From the NCBI RefSeq assembly GCF_020687785.1, contig NZ_JAJEWI010000005.1:744001-808000 (forward strand): a DNA stretch of 64,000 nt, read 5' to 3'. The notes below the pieces were generated by a model. It was not told the DNA's origin, searched no databases, and was given only the letters and a program-made list of their open reading frames with translations. This DNA comes from Sphingopyxis yananensis. GTDB lineage: Bacteria; Pseudomonadota; Alphaproteobacteria; Sphingomonadales; Sphingomonadaceae. Shown here piece by piece: positions 46,186 to 54,472 of this stretch. The first letter of the stretch is position 1, and each line of letters opens with the position of its first letter. Position numbers and translations under genes: made by a program.

Positions 46186-46605
46186 ATGCTGAAAGATTTC
46201 AAAGCCTTCTTGAACCAAGGCAATGTCATGGGCTTGGCCGTTGGTGTGATTATCGGCGGGGCCTTTGGTAAAATTGTGTCGTCGCTGACCGACGATGTGT
46301 TGATGCCCTTCATCGGCTTTGTTACGGGCGGCGGTGTTGATTTTTCCAATCAATATCTGGTGCTTAGTGGCGGTGACAAGGTGGCAGACGGAATGACCTT
46401 GGCGGCGGCTAAGGCGGCTGGTGCCAATATTATGGCGCTAGGCAGCTTTGTGACCGCTGTGATCAATTTTGTGCTGTTGGCCTTTGTGGTGTTTTTGTTG
46501 GTGCGTCAGGCATCCAAGCTGATCAAGCCCGCCGAAGAAGCCCCTGCTGGTCCGACCGAAGTTGAAATTTTGGCTGAAATTCGCGACGAACTGCGCCGGA
46601 AATAA
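46186..46605 (+). CDS. mscL: Large-conductance mechanosensitive channel
   Basis: This 139-residue inner-membrane channel releases solutes on osmotic downshock. It has the N-terminal amphipathic helix and first segment (FKAFLNQGNVMGLAVGVIIGGAFGKIV), a periplasmic loop, the second segment (~80-100) and a C-terminal coiled coil (EVEILAEIRDELRR). ATG 46186 is preceded by AAGAGGTG. A strong terminator follows at 46691. Confidence 0.97.
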   Translation: MLKDFKAFLNQGNVMGLAVGVIIGGAFGKIVSSLTDDVLMPFIGFVTGGGVDFSNQYLVLSGGDKVADGMTLAAAKAAGANIMALGSFVTAVINFVLLAFVVFLLVRQASKLIKPAEEAPAGPTEVEILAEIRDELRRK

Positions 46606-46690
46606 GGGCTATTTGGTCCGCTATGCGGGCTGGCTGAACCCATTATTTCCGCCCTTTTCACCGCGATAGGTGTAAAAATATGCAAAATAG

Positions 46691-46724
46691 GCCGCCCGCG
46701 CTCTTCCCTTGCGCGGGCGGCTTT
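46691..46724 (+). terminator. mscL terminator
   Basis: A perfect 11-bp stem (GCCGCCCGCGC at 46691-46701 with its complement at 46711-46721, 9-nt loop) followed by TTT. It insulates mscL from the tmRNA gene. Confidence 0.85.
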
Positions 46725-46754
46725 CCTATATAGGTCGTGCTGGCTTGCCAGCTA

Positions 46755-47090
46755 TGATGATAAACTGTGCCGTGGAATAGACACAGCGGACCCGGGGGCG
46801 GTACCCGGCGGCTCCACCACAAACTCGCAAAGCCTTGGGCGATGCGGGCTTCTGAAGGGGCCGAACTAGGATCGACGTGTGTTCAAAGACGGTGTTTTCA
46901 TTCGGGCTGAGTAACCCGTTCAAGGCTCAAAACTATAAGTGCTAACGATAACGACGCACTCGCTCTCGCAGCGTAATCAATAAAGCCTCACGGCCTAAGA
47001 TTATACTAAAAGAACGCGGTTTGGACCGAACCGGGCAACAGAATCGGAGACCAGCGGCTGGGGACGAGCCGGGCAACAGAATCGTCCCAC
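46755..47090 (+). ncRNA. ssrA: Two-piece (circularly permuted) tmRNA
   Basis: The acceptor piece lies first: a CTGTG/CACAG hairpin, a 5-bp T-stem (46792-46796 with 46804-46808) and GGCTCCACCA ending at 46819. The coding piece starts at 46857 with GGGGCCG, which pairs over 7 bp with 46809-46815, so the two pieces form one tRNA-like end, as in Alphaproteobacteria. Resume codon GCT is at 46941; the tag reads ANDNDALALAA to a TAA at 46974-46976. Two hairpin elements that share GGGCAACAGAATCG lie at 47027-47046 and 47063-47087. The 37-nt spacer 46820-46856 is removed on processing. Exact outer ends are approximate. Confidence 0.95.
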
Positions 47091-47140
47091 CTTTCCTACA
47101 TAGCTAGATTTCTGGACCGACTTTATAATGTGCTTGGTCG

Positions 47141-47569
47141 TTACAGCGTGACCGGCCCTTGGTGTGCATGGCCGCAATGGCTGTGATCGGCCAATGCATC
47201 GATCACGCGGCAGTCACCAGCCAAACCGCCACGGCAGCGCCCGACGATGCGCGACAATTCGTCGCGTAGCCCGCTGAGCTGGGCGATTTTGCGTTCCACT
47301 TGTTCCAAATGGCGGGATGCGATGAGGTCGGCTTCGCTACAATCGCGGTCGGGGTGGTCCGACAGGTCCAGCAGCGAGCGAATTTCATCAATGGTGAAGC
47401 CCAAATCACGGCTGTGGCGAACAAAGGCCAAGCGCGACCGGTGGCTTTCGTCATAGCTGCGATAGCCTGCGTCGGTGCGCGCGGGGTGGGGCAGTAGACC
47501 AATGCGTTCATAATAGCGGATGGTTTCGACATTGGTGTCTGTCGCCGCGGAGAGTTGACCAATTTTCAT
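47141..47569 (-). CDS. MerR-family metal-responsive regulator (CadR/PbrR-like)
   Basis: A 142-residue activator with an N-terminal winged helix (IGQLSAATDTNVETIRYYERIGLL) and a dimerisation coiled coil. Cysteines at 77, 112 and 120 match the metal-site spacing of CadR/PbrR regulators (Cd, Pb, Zn), and the C-terminus is His/Cys-rich (HSHCGHAHQG), giving a second possible metal site. It diverges from a cation-efflux gene, and the operator between them is intact. Likely switches the efflux gene on in metal stress. Confidence 0.92.
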   Translation of the reverse strand: MKIGQLSAATDTNVETIRYYERIGLLPHPARTDAGYRSYDESHRSRLAFVRHSRDLGFTIDEIRSLLDLSDHPDRDCSEADLIASRHLEQVERKIAQLSGLRDELSRIVGRCRGGLAGDCRVIDALADHSHCGHAHQGPVTL

Positions 47570-47612
47570 GATGTCATCTTTCGGGGCCTCTTGTTCCTAG
47601 CTCTTTTGGGAC

Positions 47613-47643
47613 TTGACCCTGTAGTTGCTACAGGGTGCATATG
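47613..47643 (+). promoter_or_regulatory. MerR-type promoter and operator of the cation-efflux gene
   Basis: The -35 element TTGACC (47613-47618) is followed by a 19-bp spacer and a -10-like CATATG (47638-47643). Half-sites ACCCTGTAG and CTACAGGGT flank TTG (47616-47636), a perfect palindrome. The over-long 19-bp spacer with a centred palindrome is the signature of MerR-controlled promoters, which the regulator activates by untwisting DNA. The -10 match is weak, as often seen. Confidence 0.88.
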
Positions 47644-47677
47644 GGGTGCCGAAGTGAAATGAAAAGGAGCTTTGGTG

Positions 47678-48325
47678 ATGGCTGATTCGTGCTGCGCCAG
47701 CAAATCGGGAACAACCGCGCTGAACAACCCGCGCTGGCGGCGCATTTTGTGGTTTGCGCTGGTCATCAACGCCGCGATGTTTTTGGTGGAGATTGTCGCT
47801 GGCGTGTCCGCCGACAGCCGCGCGCTCCAAGCCGATGCGCTCGATTTTCTAGGCGATTCGGCCAATTATGCGATCAGCTTGGGCGTAGCGTCCATGGCCT
47901 TGGCATGGCGGGCGCGGGCCGCTTTGTTGAAGGCAGCGACCATGTTGCTGTTCGGCCTGTATGTGCTGGCATCGGCGATTTACGGCTTTGCCACAGGGGC
48001 TGCGCCGCAAGCCGAGACAATGGGCTTGATTGGCGCCTTGGCCTTTGTCGCCAATATGTTGGTGGCGGTGATGCTGTATAAATATCGCACGGGGGATGCG
48101 AATATGCGGTCGGTGTGGATTTGTTCGCGCAACGACGCCTTGGGCAATTTGGCGGTGATCGCGGCGGCCTTTGGTGTGTTTGGCACGGGGCAGGCTTGGC
48201 CGGATTTGATCGTCGCCACTATTATGGCGAGCCTTGCCATTTGGGGCGGCGCACAGGTCATCCGGCAGGCCCGCGGGGAGTTGGGCGAAGAGGCGCTGGC
48301 GGCCAGTAGCTCGCACTCCCACTAA
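47678..48325 (+). CDS. Cation diffusion facilitator (CDF) family transporter
   Basis: A 215-residue, multi-pass inner-membrane protein with family residues ALQADALDFLGDSANYAISL, where the Asp pair (ADALDFLGDSAN) corresponds to the metal-binding site in helix 2, and RNDALGNLAVIAAA in helix 5. It lacks the long C-terminal cytoplasmic domain, making it shorter than typical CDF proteins, and ends in a His tail. The N-terminal CCASK could bind metal. AAGGAG precedes ATG 47678. It should export divalent metals under MerR control. Confidence 0.9.
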   Translation: MADSCCASKSGTTALNNPRWRRILWFALVINAAMFLVEIVAGVSADSRALQADALDFLGDSANYAISLGVASMALAWRARAALLKAATMLLFGLYVLASAIYGFATGAAPQAETMGLIGALAFVANMLVAVMLYKYRTGDANMRSVWICSRNDALGNLAVIAAAFGVFGTGQAWPDLIVATIMASLAIWGGAQVIRQARGELGEEALAASSSHSH

Positions 48326-48336
48326 AAATCCTATGG

Positions 48337-48362
48337 CGCGGGCCGCTTAATTGCGGCCCGCG
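48337..48362. terminator. Hairpin between convergent CDF and methylsuccinyl-CoA dehydrogenase-like genes
   Basis: Perfect 10-bp stem (CGCGGGCCGC at 48337-48346 and its complement at 48353-48362) around TTAATT. It includes the last codons and stop of the minus-strand gene. No T run follows, so it may be a stabiliser or a weak terminator. Confidence 0.5.
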
Positions 48363-49966
48363 ACCAAGCCCTTGGCGATGACTTGCGCCTGAATTTCCGC
48401 CGCGCCTTCAAAGATGTTGAGGATGCGGGCGTCGCATAAAATGCGGCTGATTTCATATTCCATCGCATAGCCATTGCCGCCGTGAATTTGCACGGCGGCA
48501 TCGGCATTGGACCATGCGGTTCGCGCGCCCAGCAATTTGGCCATGCCCGCTTCGATGTCACAGCGTTTACCGCCATCCTTGGCGCGGGCGGCCATATAGC
48601 TGAGTTCGCGGGCCATGACATAATCGACCAAAGACATAGCGATTTTGTCGGACACGCGGGGGAAGTGAAGGATGGCTTGGCCGAATTGCTTGCGCGTTTT
48701 GGCGTAATCAAGGCCGAGTTCCAGCGCGCGGCGGGCGACGCCCACGGCGCGGGCGGCGGTTTGAATGCGGGCCCCCTCGAACGTTCGCATAAGCTGTTTG
48801 AAACCTTGACCTTCTTCGCCGCCTAGCAGGGCGGTTTCAGGGGAGGTCAGGCCGTCAAATTGCAGCGCATATTCGCGCATACCGCGATAGCCCAGCACCT
48901 CGATCTCGCTGCCCGTCAGGCCGGTGTCGGGGAAGGGCATTTCTTCGCTGCCCCGTGATTTGGGGACAAGGAACATCGACAGGCCAGCATAGCCCTTGGC
49001 GTCCGGCAGGCTGCGGGCCAGCAAAGTCATGAGGTCGGACCGTGCGGCGTGGGTGATCCAATTTTTCGCGCCGTCAATTTGCCAGCCAGCATTGGTGCGG
49101 CGCGCACGGGTTTGCAGGCTGCCAAGGTCCGAACCGACGTCGGGTTCGGTGAAGACGGCGGTGGGCAATATTTCCCCGCTGGCGATGCGGGGCAGCCATT
49201 CGGCCTTTTGTGCTTCGGTGCCGCCCATACCGATGAGTTCGCCCGCAATTTCGGACCGCGTGCCCAGCGACCCAGCGCCAATCCAGCCGCGCGACAATTC
49301 TTCGGTGACGATGCACATCACCAGCTTGCCAAGGCCAAGGCCGCCATATTCTTCGTCAATGCAGACGCCAAAGGTGCCAAGGTCGGCCATGGCCGCCACG
49401 GTGGCGTCGGGGATCAGCGCATTGTCCAAATGCCATTGGTGGGCGTGGGGGATGATCGCATCATCGGTGAAGCGGCGATATTGGTCGCGGATGGCGTCCA
49501 AATCGCTGTCGTGCAATGTTTCGCTGGGCCATTGGCCGTCGGCAAGGGCCAAGGCCAGACGGGCGCGAAGTTCGGCAAGGTCGGAGTCTAGAAAATCGCG
49601 GACCTCTGTAGCCAAGGTCCGCGCCGCCGCGCTAACGCCCAAATCGGCGGGACGAAAGATTTCATTTTGGCCCATCGGCAAGCCGCCGACCAATTGGGCC
49701 AAAGTTTCCGCAAAGCCCAATGTCACCACATCATGGTTGATGACATTGGGGCTGCCCTCAGCCTCGTTGGTCGTGGCCCAGTGCAGCAGGCTTTCCAAGG
49801 CGGCGACACTGGTGGCAGCCCATGCGAAACCATGGGCCGCGCGTTGGTCCTGATCCACTTTGCGAGCGGATAGGCGCTGGGTGAGGGCAGCCTGTGCGGT
49901 GGACAAATAGTTTTGCGCGCTCACCAACGCCTGTGCAGCGGCGGTCAGGTCCAACATCTGCGTCAT
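48347..49966 (-). CDS. Acyl-CoA dehydrogenase, (2S)-methylsuccinyl-CoA dehydrogenase-like
   Basis: A 539-residue flavoenzyme with a ~150-residue N-terminal extension before the acyl-CoA dehydrogenase core (from about DDAIIPHAHQW). TEPDVGSDLGSLQTRARR, KNWITHAARSDLMTLLAR, GSEIEVLGYRGMREYAL and FEGARIQTAARAVGVA match, from memory, Mcd of the ethylmalonyl-CoA pathway, which also has the extension. Mcd converts methylsuccinyl-CoA to mesaconyl-CoA during acetate assimilation. No other pathway genes (ccr, ecm) are in this window, so the specific name is moderately sure. It is five bases downstream of another acyl-CoA dehydrogenase. Confidence 0.72.
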   Translation of the reverse strand: MTQMLDLTAAAQALVSAQNYLSTAQAALTQRLSARKVDQDQRAAHGFAWAATSVAALESLLHWATTNEAEGSPNVINHDVVTLGFAETLAQLVGGLPMGQNEIFRPADLGVSAAARTLATEVRDFLDSDLAELRARLALALADGQWPSETLHDSDLDAIRDQYRRFTDDAIIPHAHQWHLDNALIPDATVAAMADLGTFGVCIDEEYGGLGLGKLVMCIVTEELSRGWIGAGSLGTRSEIAGELIGMGGTEAQKAEWLPRIASGEILPTAVFTEPDVGSDLGSLQTRARRTNAGWQIDGAKNWITHAARSDLMTLLARSLPDAKGYAGLSMFLVPKSRGSEEMPFPDTGLTGSEIEVLGYRGMREYALQFDGLTSPETALLGGEEGQGFKQLMRTFEGARIQTAARAVGVARRALELGLDYAKTRKQFGQAILHFPRVSDKIAMSLVDYVMARELSYMAARAKDGGKRCDIEAGMAKLLGARTAWSNADAAVQIHGGNGYAMEYEISRILCDARILNIFEGAAEIQAQVIAKGLVAGRN

Positions 49967-49971
49967 GCCGT

Positions 49972-51147
49972 TTATCCTGCTGCGTTAAATTCGCGCAGCA
50001 TATGCTTGGCGATTTGCAGCTGCAATATTTGCGTCGTGCCTTCGTAAATGCGGTAAATGCGGCTGTCGCGGAAGAAGCGTTCGGCGTCATATTCCGCCAA
50101 ATAGCCAGCGCCGCCATAGATTTGGACACAGGCGTCCGCGACGCGGCCGCACATTTCGGATGCAAAAACCTTGAAGGCGGCTGCCTTGCGCAGGACATTT
50201 TCACCAGCATCGGCGCGGGCCACGACGTCGGCCATCATGCATTCGGCGGCGTAAATATCGATTTCGCTTTGCGCGAGCATTTGCTGGATCAATTGGAAAT
50301 TGGCGATGGGTTCGCCAAAGGCCTTGCGTTCATTGGCATAGCGAAGGGCGCTGTCCAAGGCGCGGCGGGCATAGCCAGTGGCGGCGGCGCCAACCGACAT
50401 GCGACCGTTATCCAAGCTCATCATCGCATATTTGAAGCCCTTGCCGACTTCGCCGCCCAGTAAGGCGTCATCGCCAACAAAAACATCGTCCATGATGATG
50501 TCGGCGATATGGCTGCCGGATTGGCCCATTTTCTTGTCGGATTTGCCAATGCTGACCCCAGCCGCGTCCAACGGCACGATGAAGGCGGAGACATGGGCGT
50601 TTTTCGGTAAATTCTCTTTGTCGGTGCGGGCCATAATCAGGCCGACTTTGGCGAAGGGCGCGTTGGTGATATAGCGTTTTGTGCCGGTGATTTTCCATCC
50701 ATTGTCAACCTTGACGGCCATGGTTTGCAGGCCCGCGCTGTCGGAGCCCGAGCCAGGTTCGGTGAGGCCAAAGGCGGCGATTTCGCCAGATGCGACGCGG
50801 GGTAGCCATTCGGCCTTTTGCGCATCGGTGCCGCCATTTTTCAGTCCGGAGCAGAACATGCCGATATTGATCGAGATGATCGAACGAAAGGCTGGCATGG
50901 CATAGCTGAGCGTGTGGATGGTCTTGATATATTGCGAGACATTCATGCCCGCGCCGCCAAATTCCTCGGGCATCGTCAGGCCGAACAGGCCCATATCCCG
51001 CATTTCGTTCAAGATATCGTCGGGGATCAGGTCGGTTTCGACGATGGTCTTTTCGGTGGGCAACAGGCGTTCGCGCACATAGCGTTGCAGTTGGTCGATA
51101 AACTGGTCGAAAACATCGGCATCCATGCCCTGCGCCGCTTGGGTCAT
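49972..51147 (-). CDS. Acyl-CoA dehydrogenase
   Basis: A 391-residue FAD enzyme that introduces a trans-2 double bond in acyl-CoA. It has AFGLTEPGSGSD, MGQSGSHIADIIMDDV, an ANERKAFGEPIANFQLIQ segment and the C-terminal YRIYEGTTQILQLQIAKHML, in which Glu is the typical catalytic base. Substrate chain length is not readable. The start is one of four consecutive ATGs (51145-51156); AGGAT lies just before them. It precedes the methylsuccinyl-CoA dehydrogenase-like gene by five bases and probably shares its mRNA. Confidence 0.9.
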   Translation of the reverse strand: MTQAAQGMDADVFDQFIDQLQRYVRERLLPTEKTIVETDLIPDDILNEMRDMGLFGLTMPEEFGGAGMNVSQYIKTIHTLSYAMPAFRSIISINIGMFCSGLKNGGTDAQKAEWLPRVASGEIAAFGLTEPGSGSDSAGLQTMAVKVDNGWKITGTKRYITNAPFAKVGLIMARTDKENLPKNAHVSAFIVPLDAAGVSIGKSDKKMGQSGSHIADIIMDDVFVGDDALLGGEVGKGFKYAMMSLDNGRMSVGAAATGYARRALDSALRYANERKAFGEPIANFQLIQQMLAQSEIDIYAAECMMADVVARADAGENVLRKAAAFKVFASEMCGRVADACVQIYGGAGYLAEYDAERFFRDSRIYRIYEGTTQILQLQIAKHMLREFNAAG

Positions 51148-51279
51148 CATCATCATCCTATGCTTAAGAGATGTGGCACGGCCATGGTCTGTGTGGATCA
51201 TGGCCGTGCTGGCATCCCGCTCCCTACACTTATGGGAATGGGCATAGGCCAGTGAAGGGCGATGTTTCAACGCTGGGAA

Positions 51280-51307
51280 AGCATCTTTCACAATTGTGAA
51301 AGATGCT
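51280..51307. promoter_or_regulatory. 28-bp perfect palindrome between the ALDH and acyl-CoA dehydrogenase genes
   Basis: AGCATCTTTCACAA (51280-51293) is followed directly by its exact reverse complement to 51307. It lies 21 bp beyond the ALDH stop and about 130 bp upstream of the acyl-CoA dehydrogenase start. The core TTTCACAATTGTGAAA resembles TetR-type operators. It could equally fold as a hairpin ending ALDH transcripts, although no long T run follows on the minus strand. Confidence 0.6.
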
Positions 51308-51328
51308 CATTTTATTTTAGGATGCGGG

Positions 51329-52765
51329 CTAGCGGTTGCGTAGGATGACCATGTTGCGAATTTCGGTCATATCTTCGATCGCGAAGCGCACCCCTTCGCG
51401 GCCCAAGCCGCTATCTTTCACGCCGCCATAGGGCATATTGTCGACACGGAAGGATGACACATCGTTAATCACCACGCCGCCGACATCCAGATCATCCCAC
51501 GCATTCAATGCCTTGTGAATGTCGTTGGTGAATAGGCCCGCTTGCAGGCCATATTTGCTGTTGTTGACTTGTTCGATCGCATCATCCCATTCGGTGAATT
51601 TTGAGAGAATGGCCAAAGGACCAAAGGCTTCCTCGCGATAGGCGTCTTGGTCGGGCGCGACATTTTCCAGCAAGGTGGCGTCCAGCATCGCGCCCTTTCG
51701 GGTGCCGCCAGCCAGCAACCGCGCGCCATTGGCAAGGGCGCTGTTAATCCATCCTTCCAAGCGTTTGGCTTCATTTTCGGAGATCATCGGACCGATGAAC
51801 GTATTGCGGTCATGCGGGTCGCCCGCCACCAATGTCTGGGTTTTGGCGACCAGCATGGCGCGGAATTTGTCGTAAATATCGGCGTGGATGATGATGCGTT
51901 GAACGCCGATGCAGCTTTGACCGGATTGGTAGAAGGCCCCAAAAATAATCCGGTCCAAGGCATGATCAAGGTCGGCGTCTTTGTCGACGACCACGGCGGC
52001 GTTGCCACCCAGTTCCAGCACCAACTTCTTTTTGCCCGCTTTGGCCTTGAGGTCCCAGCCCACAGCGGGGGAGCCGGTGAAGGACAATAGTTTCAAGCGG
52101 TCGTCGGTGGTGAATAAATCGGCACCATCGCGGCTGGCGGGCAGGATGGAGAAAGCGCCGAGCGGCAGAATGTCGCATTCGGCCAATATTTCCCCGATAA
52201 TCAGGGCACCCAGCGGTGTTTTGCTGGCCGGTTTCATCACAAAGGGACAGCCCGCTGCGATGGCGGGGGCGATTTTATGGGCGGCGAGGTTCAGCGGAAA
52301 GTTAAAGGGCGAAATGAAGCTGCACGGGCCGATAGGCACGCGTTTCCACATGCCCATATAAGCGCGGGAGCGTGGCGATATGTCCAGCGGTTGCACCTCG
52401 CCATAAATGCGCGGCGCTTCTTCGGCGGCGATGCGGAAGGTGTCGATCAACCGGCTGACCTCCCCCTCGCTGTCCTTAATGGGTTTGCCAGCCTCGACAC
52501 ACAAGGCATAGGCTAGTTCGTCGGCGCGGGCTTGAAAACGCGTCACGCAATGGTTGAGCACGGCTTGGCGTTCATAGCTGGCGAGGCGGGCCATGGCGGG
52601 GGCGGCGCGCACGGCGCCCGCGATGCCCGCGTCGATGATGTCGGGCGTGGCCAAGGCGGTGTGAAAGGCGATTTCGCCGCTATATTTGTCCGTCACCGCC
52701 AAATCTTGATTGGGCTGTTCGGCTTTATTGTTCAAATATAGTGGATAGACGGATTTTAAGGACAT
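51329..52765 (-). CDS. Aldehyde dehydrogenase family protein
   Basis: A 478-residue NAD(P)-dependent dehydrogenase with SFISPFNFPLN, KPASKTPLGA, LSFTGSPAVG (nucleotide site), the general-base Glu in LELGGNAA and the catalytic Cys in YQSGQSCIGVQR. The sequence is complete and of normal length. Substrate is unknown; the gene follows the acetolactate-synthase-like gene (37-bp gap), suggesting that the two act on related small carbonyl compounds. Confidence 0.92.
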   Translation of the reverse strand: MSLKSVYPLYLNNKAEQPNQDLAVTDKYSGEIAFHTALATPDIIDAGIAGAVRAAPAMARLASYERQAVLNHCVTRFQARADELAYALCVEAGKPIKDSEGEVSRLIDTFRIAAEEAPRIYGEVQPLDISPRSRAYMGMWKRVPIGPCSFISPFNFPLNLAAHKIAPAIAAGCPFVMKPASKTPLGALIIGEILAECDILPLGAFSILPASRDGADLFTTDDRLKLLSFTGSPAVGWDLKAKAGKKKLVLELGGNAAVVVDKDADLDHALDRIIFGAFYQSGQSCIGVQRIIIHADIYDKFRAMLVAKTQTLVAGDPHDRNTFIGPMISENEAKRLEGWINSALANGARLLAGGTRKGAMLDATLLENVAPDQDAYREEAFGPLAILSKFTEWDDAIEQVNNSKYGLQAGLFTNDIHKALNAWDDLDVGGVVINDVSSFRVDNMPYGGVKDSGLGREGVRFAIEDMTEIRNMVILRNR

Positions 52766-52802
52766 GACAGATGCTCCCGCCCCAAGGGGATGAGGGTGTG
52801 GA

Positions 52803-54467
52803 TTATAGGTTTTTCGACAGGGTTTTGATGTCGATGTTCAAAATCTGGTCGTTCTCGCTATAATCGACGGGCACCTCGATGAGGTGGACACCCTTAGAAG
52901 CGCCTGTTTCCGCCAATAGTTGCTTGAGATGTTCGGCGCTGGTCACGCGGTGCCCGTGCGCGCCATAGCTTTCGGCATATTTGACGAAATCGGGGTTGCC
53001 ATAGGACAGGCCCCAATCCTGAAAGCCCATATTGGCCTGTTTCCAGCGGATCATGCCATAGCTATTGTCGTTCAAAATCAGGATGGTCAGGTTCAGGCCA
53101 AGGCGCACCGCCGTTTCCATTTCCTGACTGTTCATCATAAAGCCGCCGTCGCCGCAAATCGCCATGACCCGCCGTTCGGGATATAGCATGGCGGACATCA
53201 TCGCCGACGGCAGGCCCGCACCCATGGTAGCCAAGGCATTGTCCAGCAACACCGTATTGGGGCGGTAAGCGGTATAGCCGCGTGCAAACCAGATTTTATA
53301 AATGCCGTTGTCCAAGCAAATAATGCCGTCCTCTGGCATCACATCACGGACGGCCCGCACCAAATAGGGTGGAAAAATGGGGAAACGCGCATCTTGTTCC
53401 AAGGGGGTGGTATGGTCGACCTCTGCCTGTCGGAAGGCCAGCATATGGTCGAATTTCCACCCGCCATTGGGCACAATATCTTGCTTGATTTGCCACATGG
53501 CGTTGGCGATATCGCCGATCACCTCAATATGTGGGAAATAAACAGGGTCCACCTCGGCTGTGCGGGTGGAGATATGGATGACCGTTGGCCCTGCGTCCAT
53601 GTCGGGGGTCTTTTGACGCATGAAAAATGGTGGTTTTTCGATCACATCATGGCCGATGTTAATGATGCAGTCCGACGCTTCGACCGCGCGGTGGACGAAA
53701 TCGCCGGAGGATAGGGCTGCACAGCCCAAGAATTTGGGGTGACGTTCATCGACCACGCCTTTGCCCAATTGGGTGGTGAGGAAGGGGATGCCCGTTTTTT
53801 CAATAAACTGCATCAGCATCCGGCTGGTCATACTGCGGTTTGCGCCGGCCCCGATGACCAGAACGGGGGATTTCGCCTGTTCGATTTGCGTGACCGCGGC
53901 GCGCACCGATTTCGCGTCGGCGGTCGGGCGGCGGACCTGACTGGGCGTCAACGGCACGCTGTCGGTTTGTTCGTCCGCAATATCTTCGGGCAATTCAATA
54001 TGGGTGGCCCCCGGCTTTTCTTCTTCGGCCAAGCGGATGGCTTCGCGTACGCGGCTGGGGATATTGTCGCTGCTGGCCATTTGATGGGTGAATTTGGTGA
54101 TCGGTCCCATCATGCGGACCACGTCCAAGATTTGGAATCGTCCTTGTTTCGATTTTTTAATCGGTTTTTGGCCGGTGATCATCAGCATCGGCATACCGCC
54201 CAATTGGGCATAAGCGGCGGCGGTGACGAAATTGGTGGCACCCGGCCCCAAGGTGGCCAAACATACGCCCGTCTTGCCGGTGTGACGACCATAGGTGGCG
54301 GCCATGAAGCCCGCGCCCTGTTCGTGACGCGTGAGGATCAGCTTGATTTGTTTGGACCGAGACAGGCTGTCCAGAAAGTCGAGATTTTCTTCGCCAGGCA
54401 CGCCGAAAATATATTCGACGCCTTCTTGTTCCAGACATTGAATGAACAGATCGGATGCTTTGGTCAT
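52803..54467 (-). CDS. Thiamine-diphosphate enzyme, acetolactate synthase large subunit-like
   Basis: A 554-residue enzyme with the three-domain layout of the ThDP family: pyrimidine domain with catalytic Glu49 in TRHEQGAGFMA, a central domain (~190-330), and a C-terminal domain with the ThDP/Mg motif GDGGFMMNSQEME plus a following Asn. It resembles acetolactate synthase (pyruvate condensation) but no small subunit gene is present, so a catabolic or alternative 2-oxoacid reaction is possible. ATG 54467 follows GGGGGAG, which is base-paired in the predicted leader. ALDH is downstream. Confidence 0.85.
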   Translation of the reverse strand: MTKASDLFIQCLEQEGVEYIFGVPGEENLDFLDSLSRSKQIKLILTRHEQGAGFMAATYGRHTGKTGVCLATLGPGATNFVTAAAYAQLGGMPMLMITGQKPIKKSKQGRFQILDVVRMMGPITKFTHQMASSDNIPSRVREAIRLAEEEKPGATHIELPEDIADEQTDSVPLTPSQVRRPTADAKSVRAAVTQIEQAKSPVLVIGAGANRSMTSRMLMQFIEKTGIPFLTTQLGKGVVDERHPKFLGCAALSSGDFVHRAVEASDCIINIGHDVIEKPPFFMRQKTPDMDAGPTVIHISTRTAEVDPVYFPHIEVIGDIANAMWQIKQDIVPNGGWKFDHMLAFRQAEVDHTTPLEQDARFPIFPPYLVRAVRDVMPEDGIICLDNGIYKIWFARGYTAYRPNTVLLDNALATMGAGLPSAMMSAMLYPERRVMAICGDGGFMMNSQEMETAVRLGLNLTILILNDNSYGMIRWKQANMGFQDWGLSYGNPDFVKYAESYGAHGHRVTSAEHLKQLLAETGASKGVHLIEVPVDYSENDQILNIDIKTLSKNL

Positions 54468-54472
54468 ATCGT

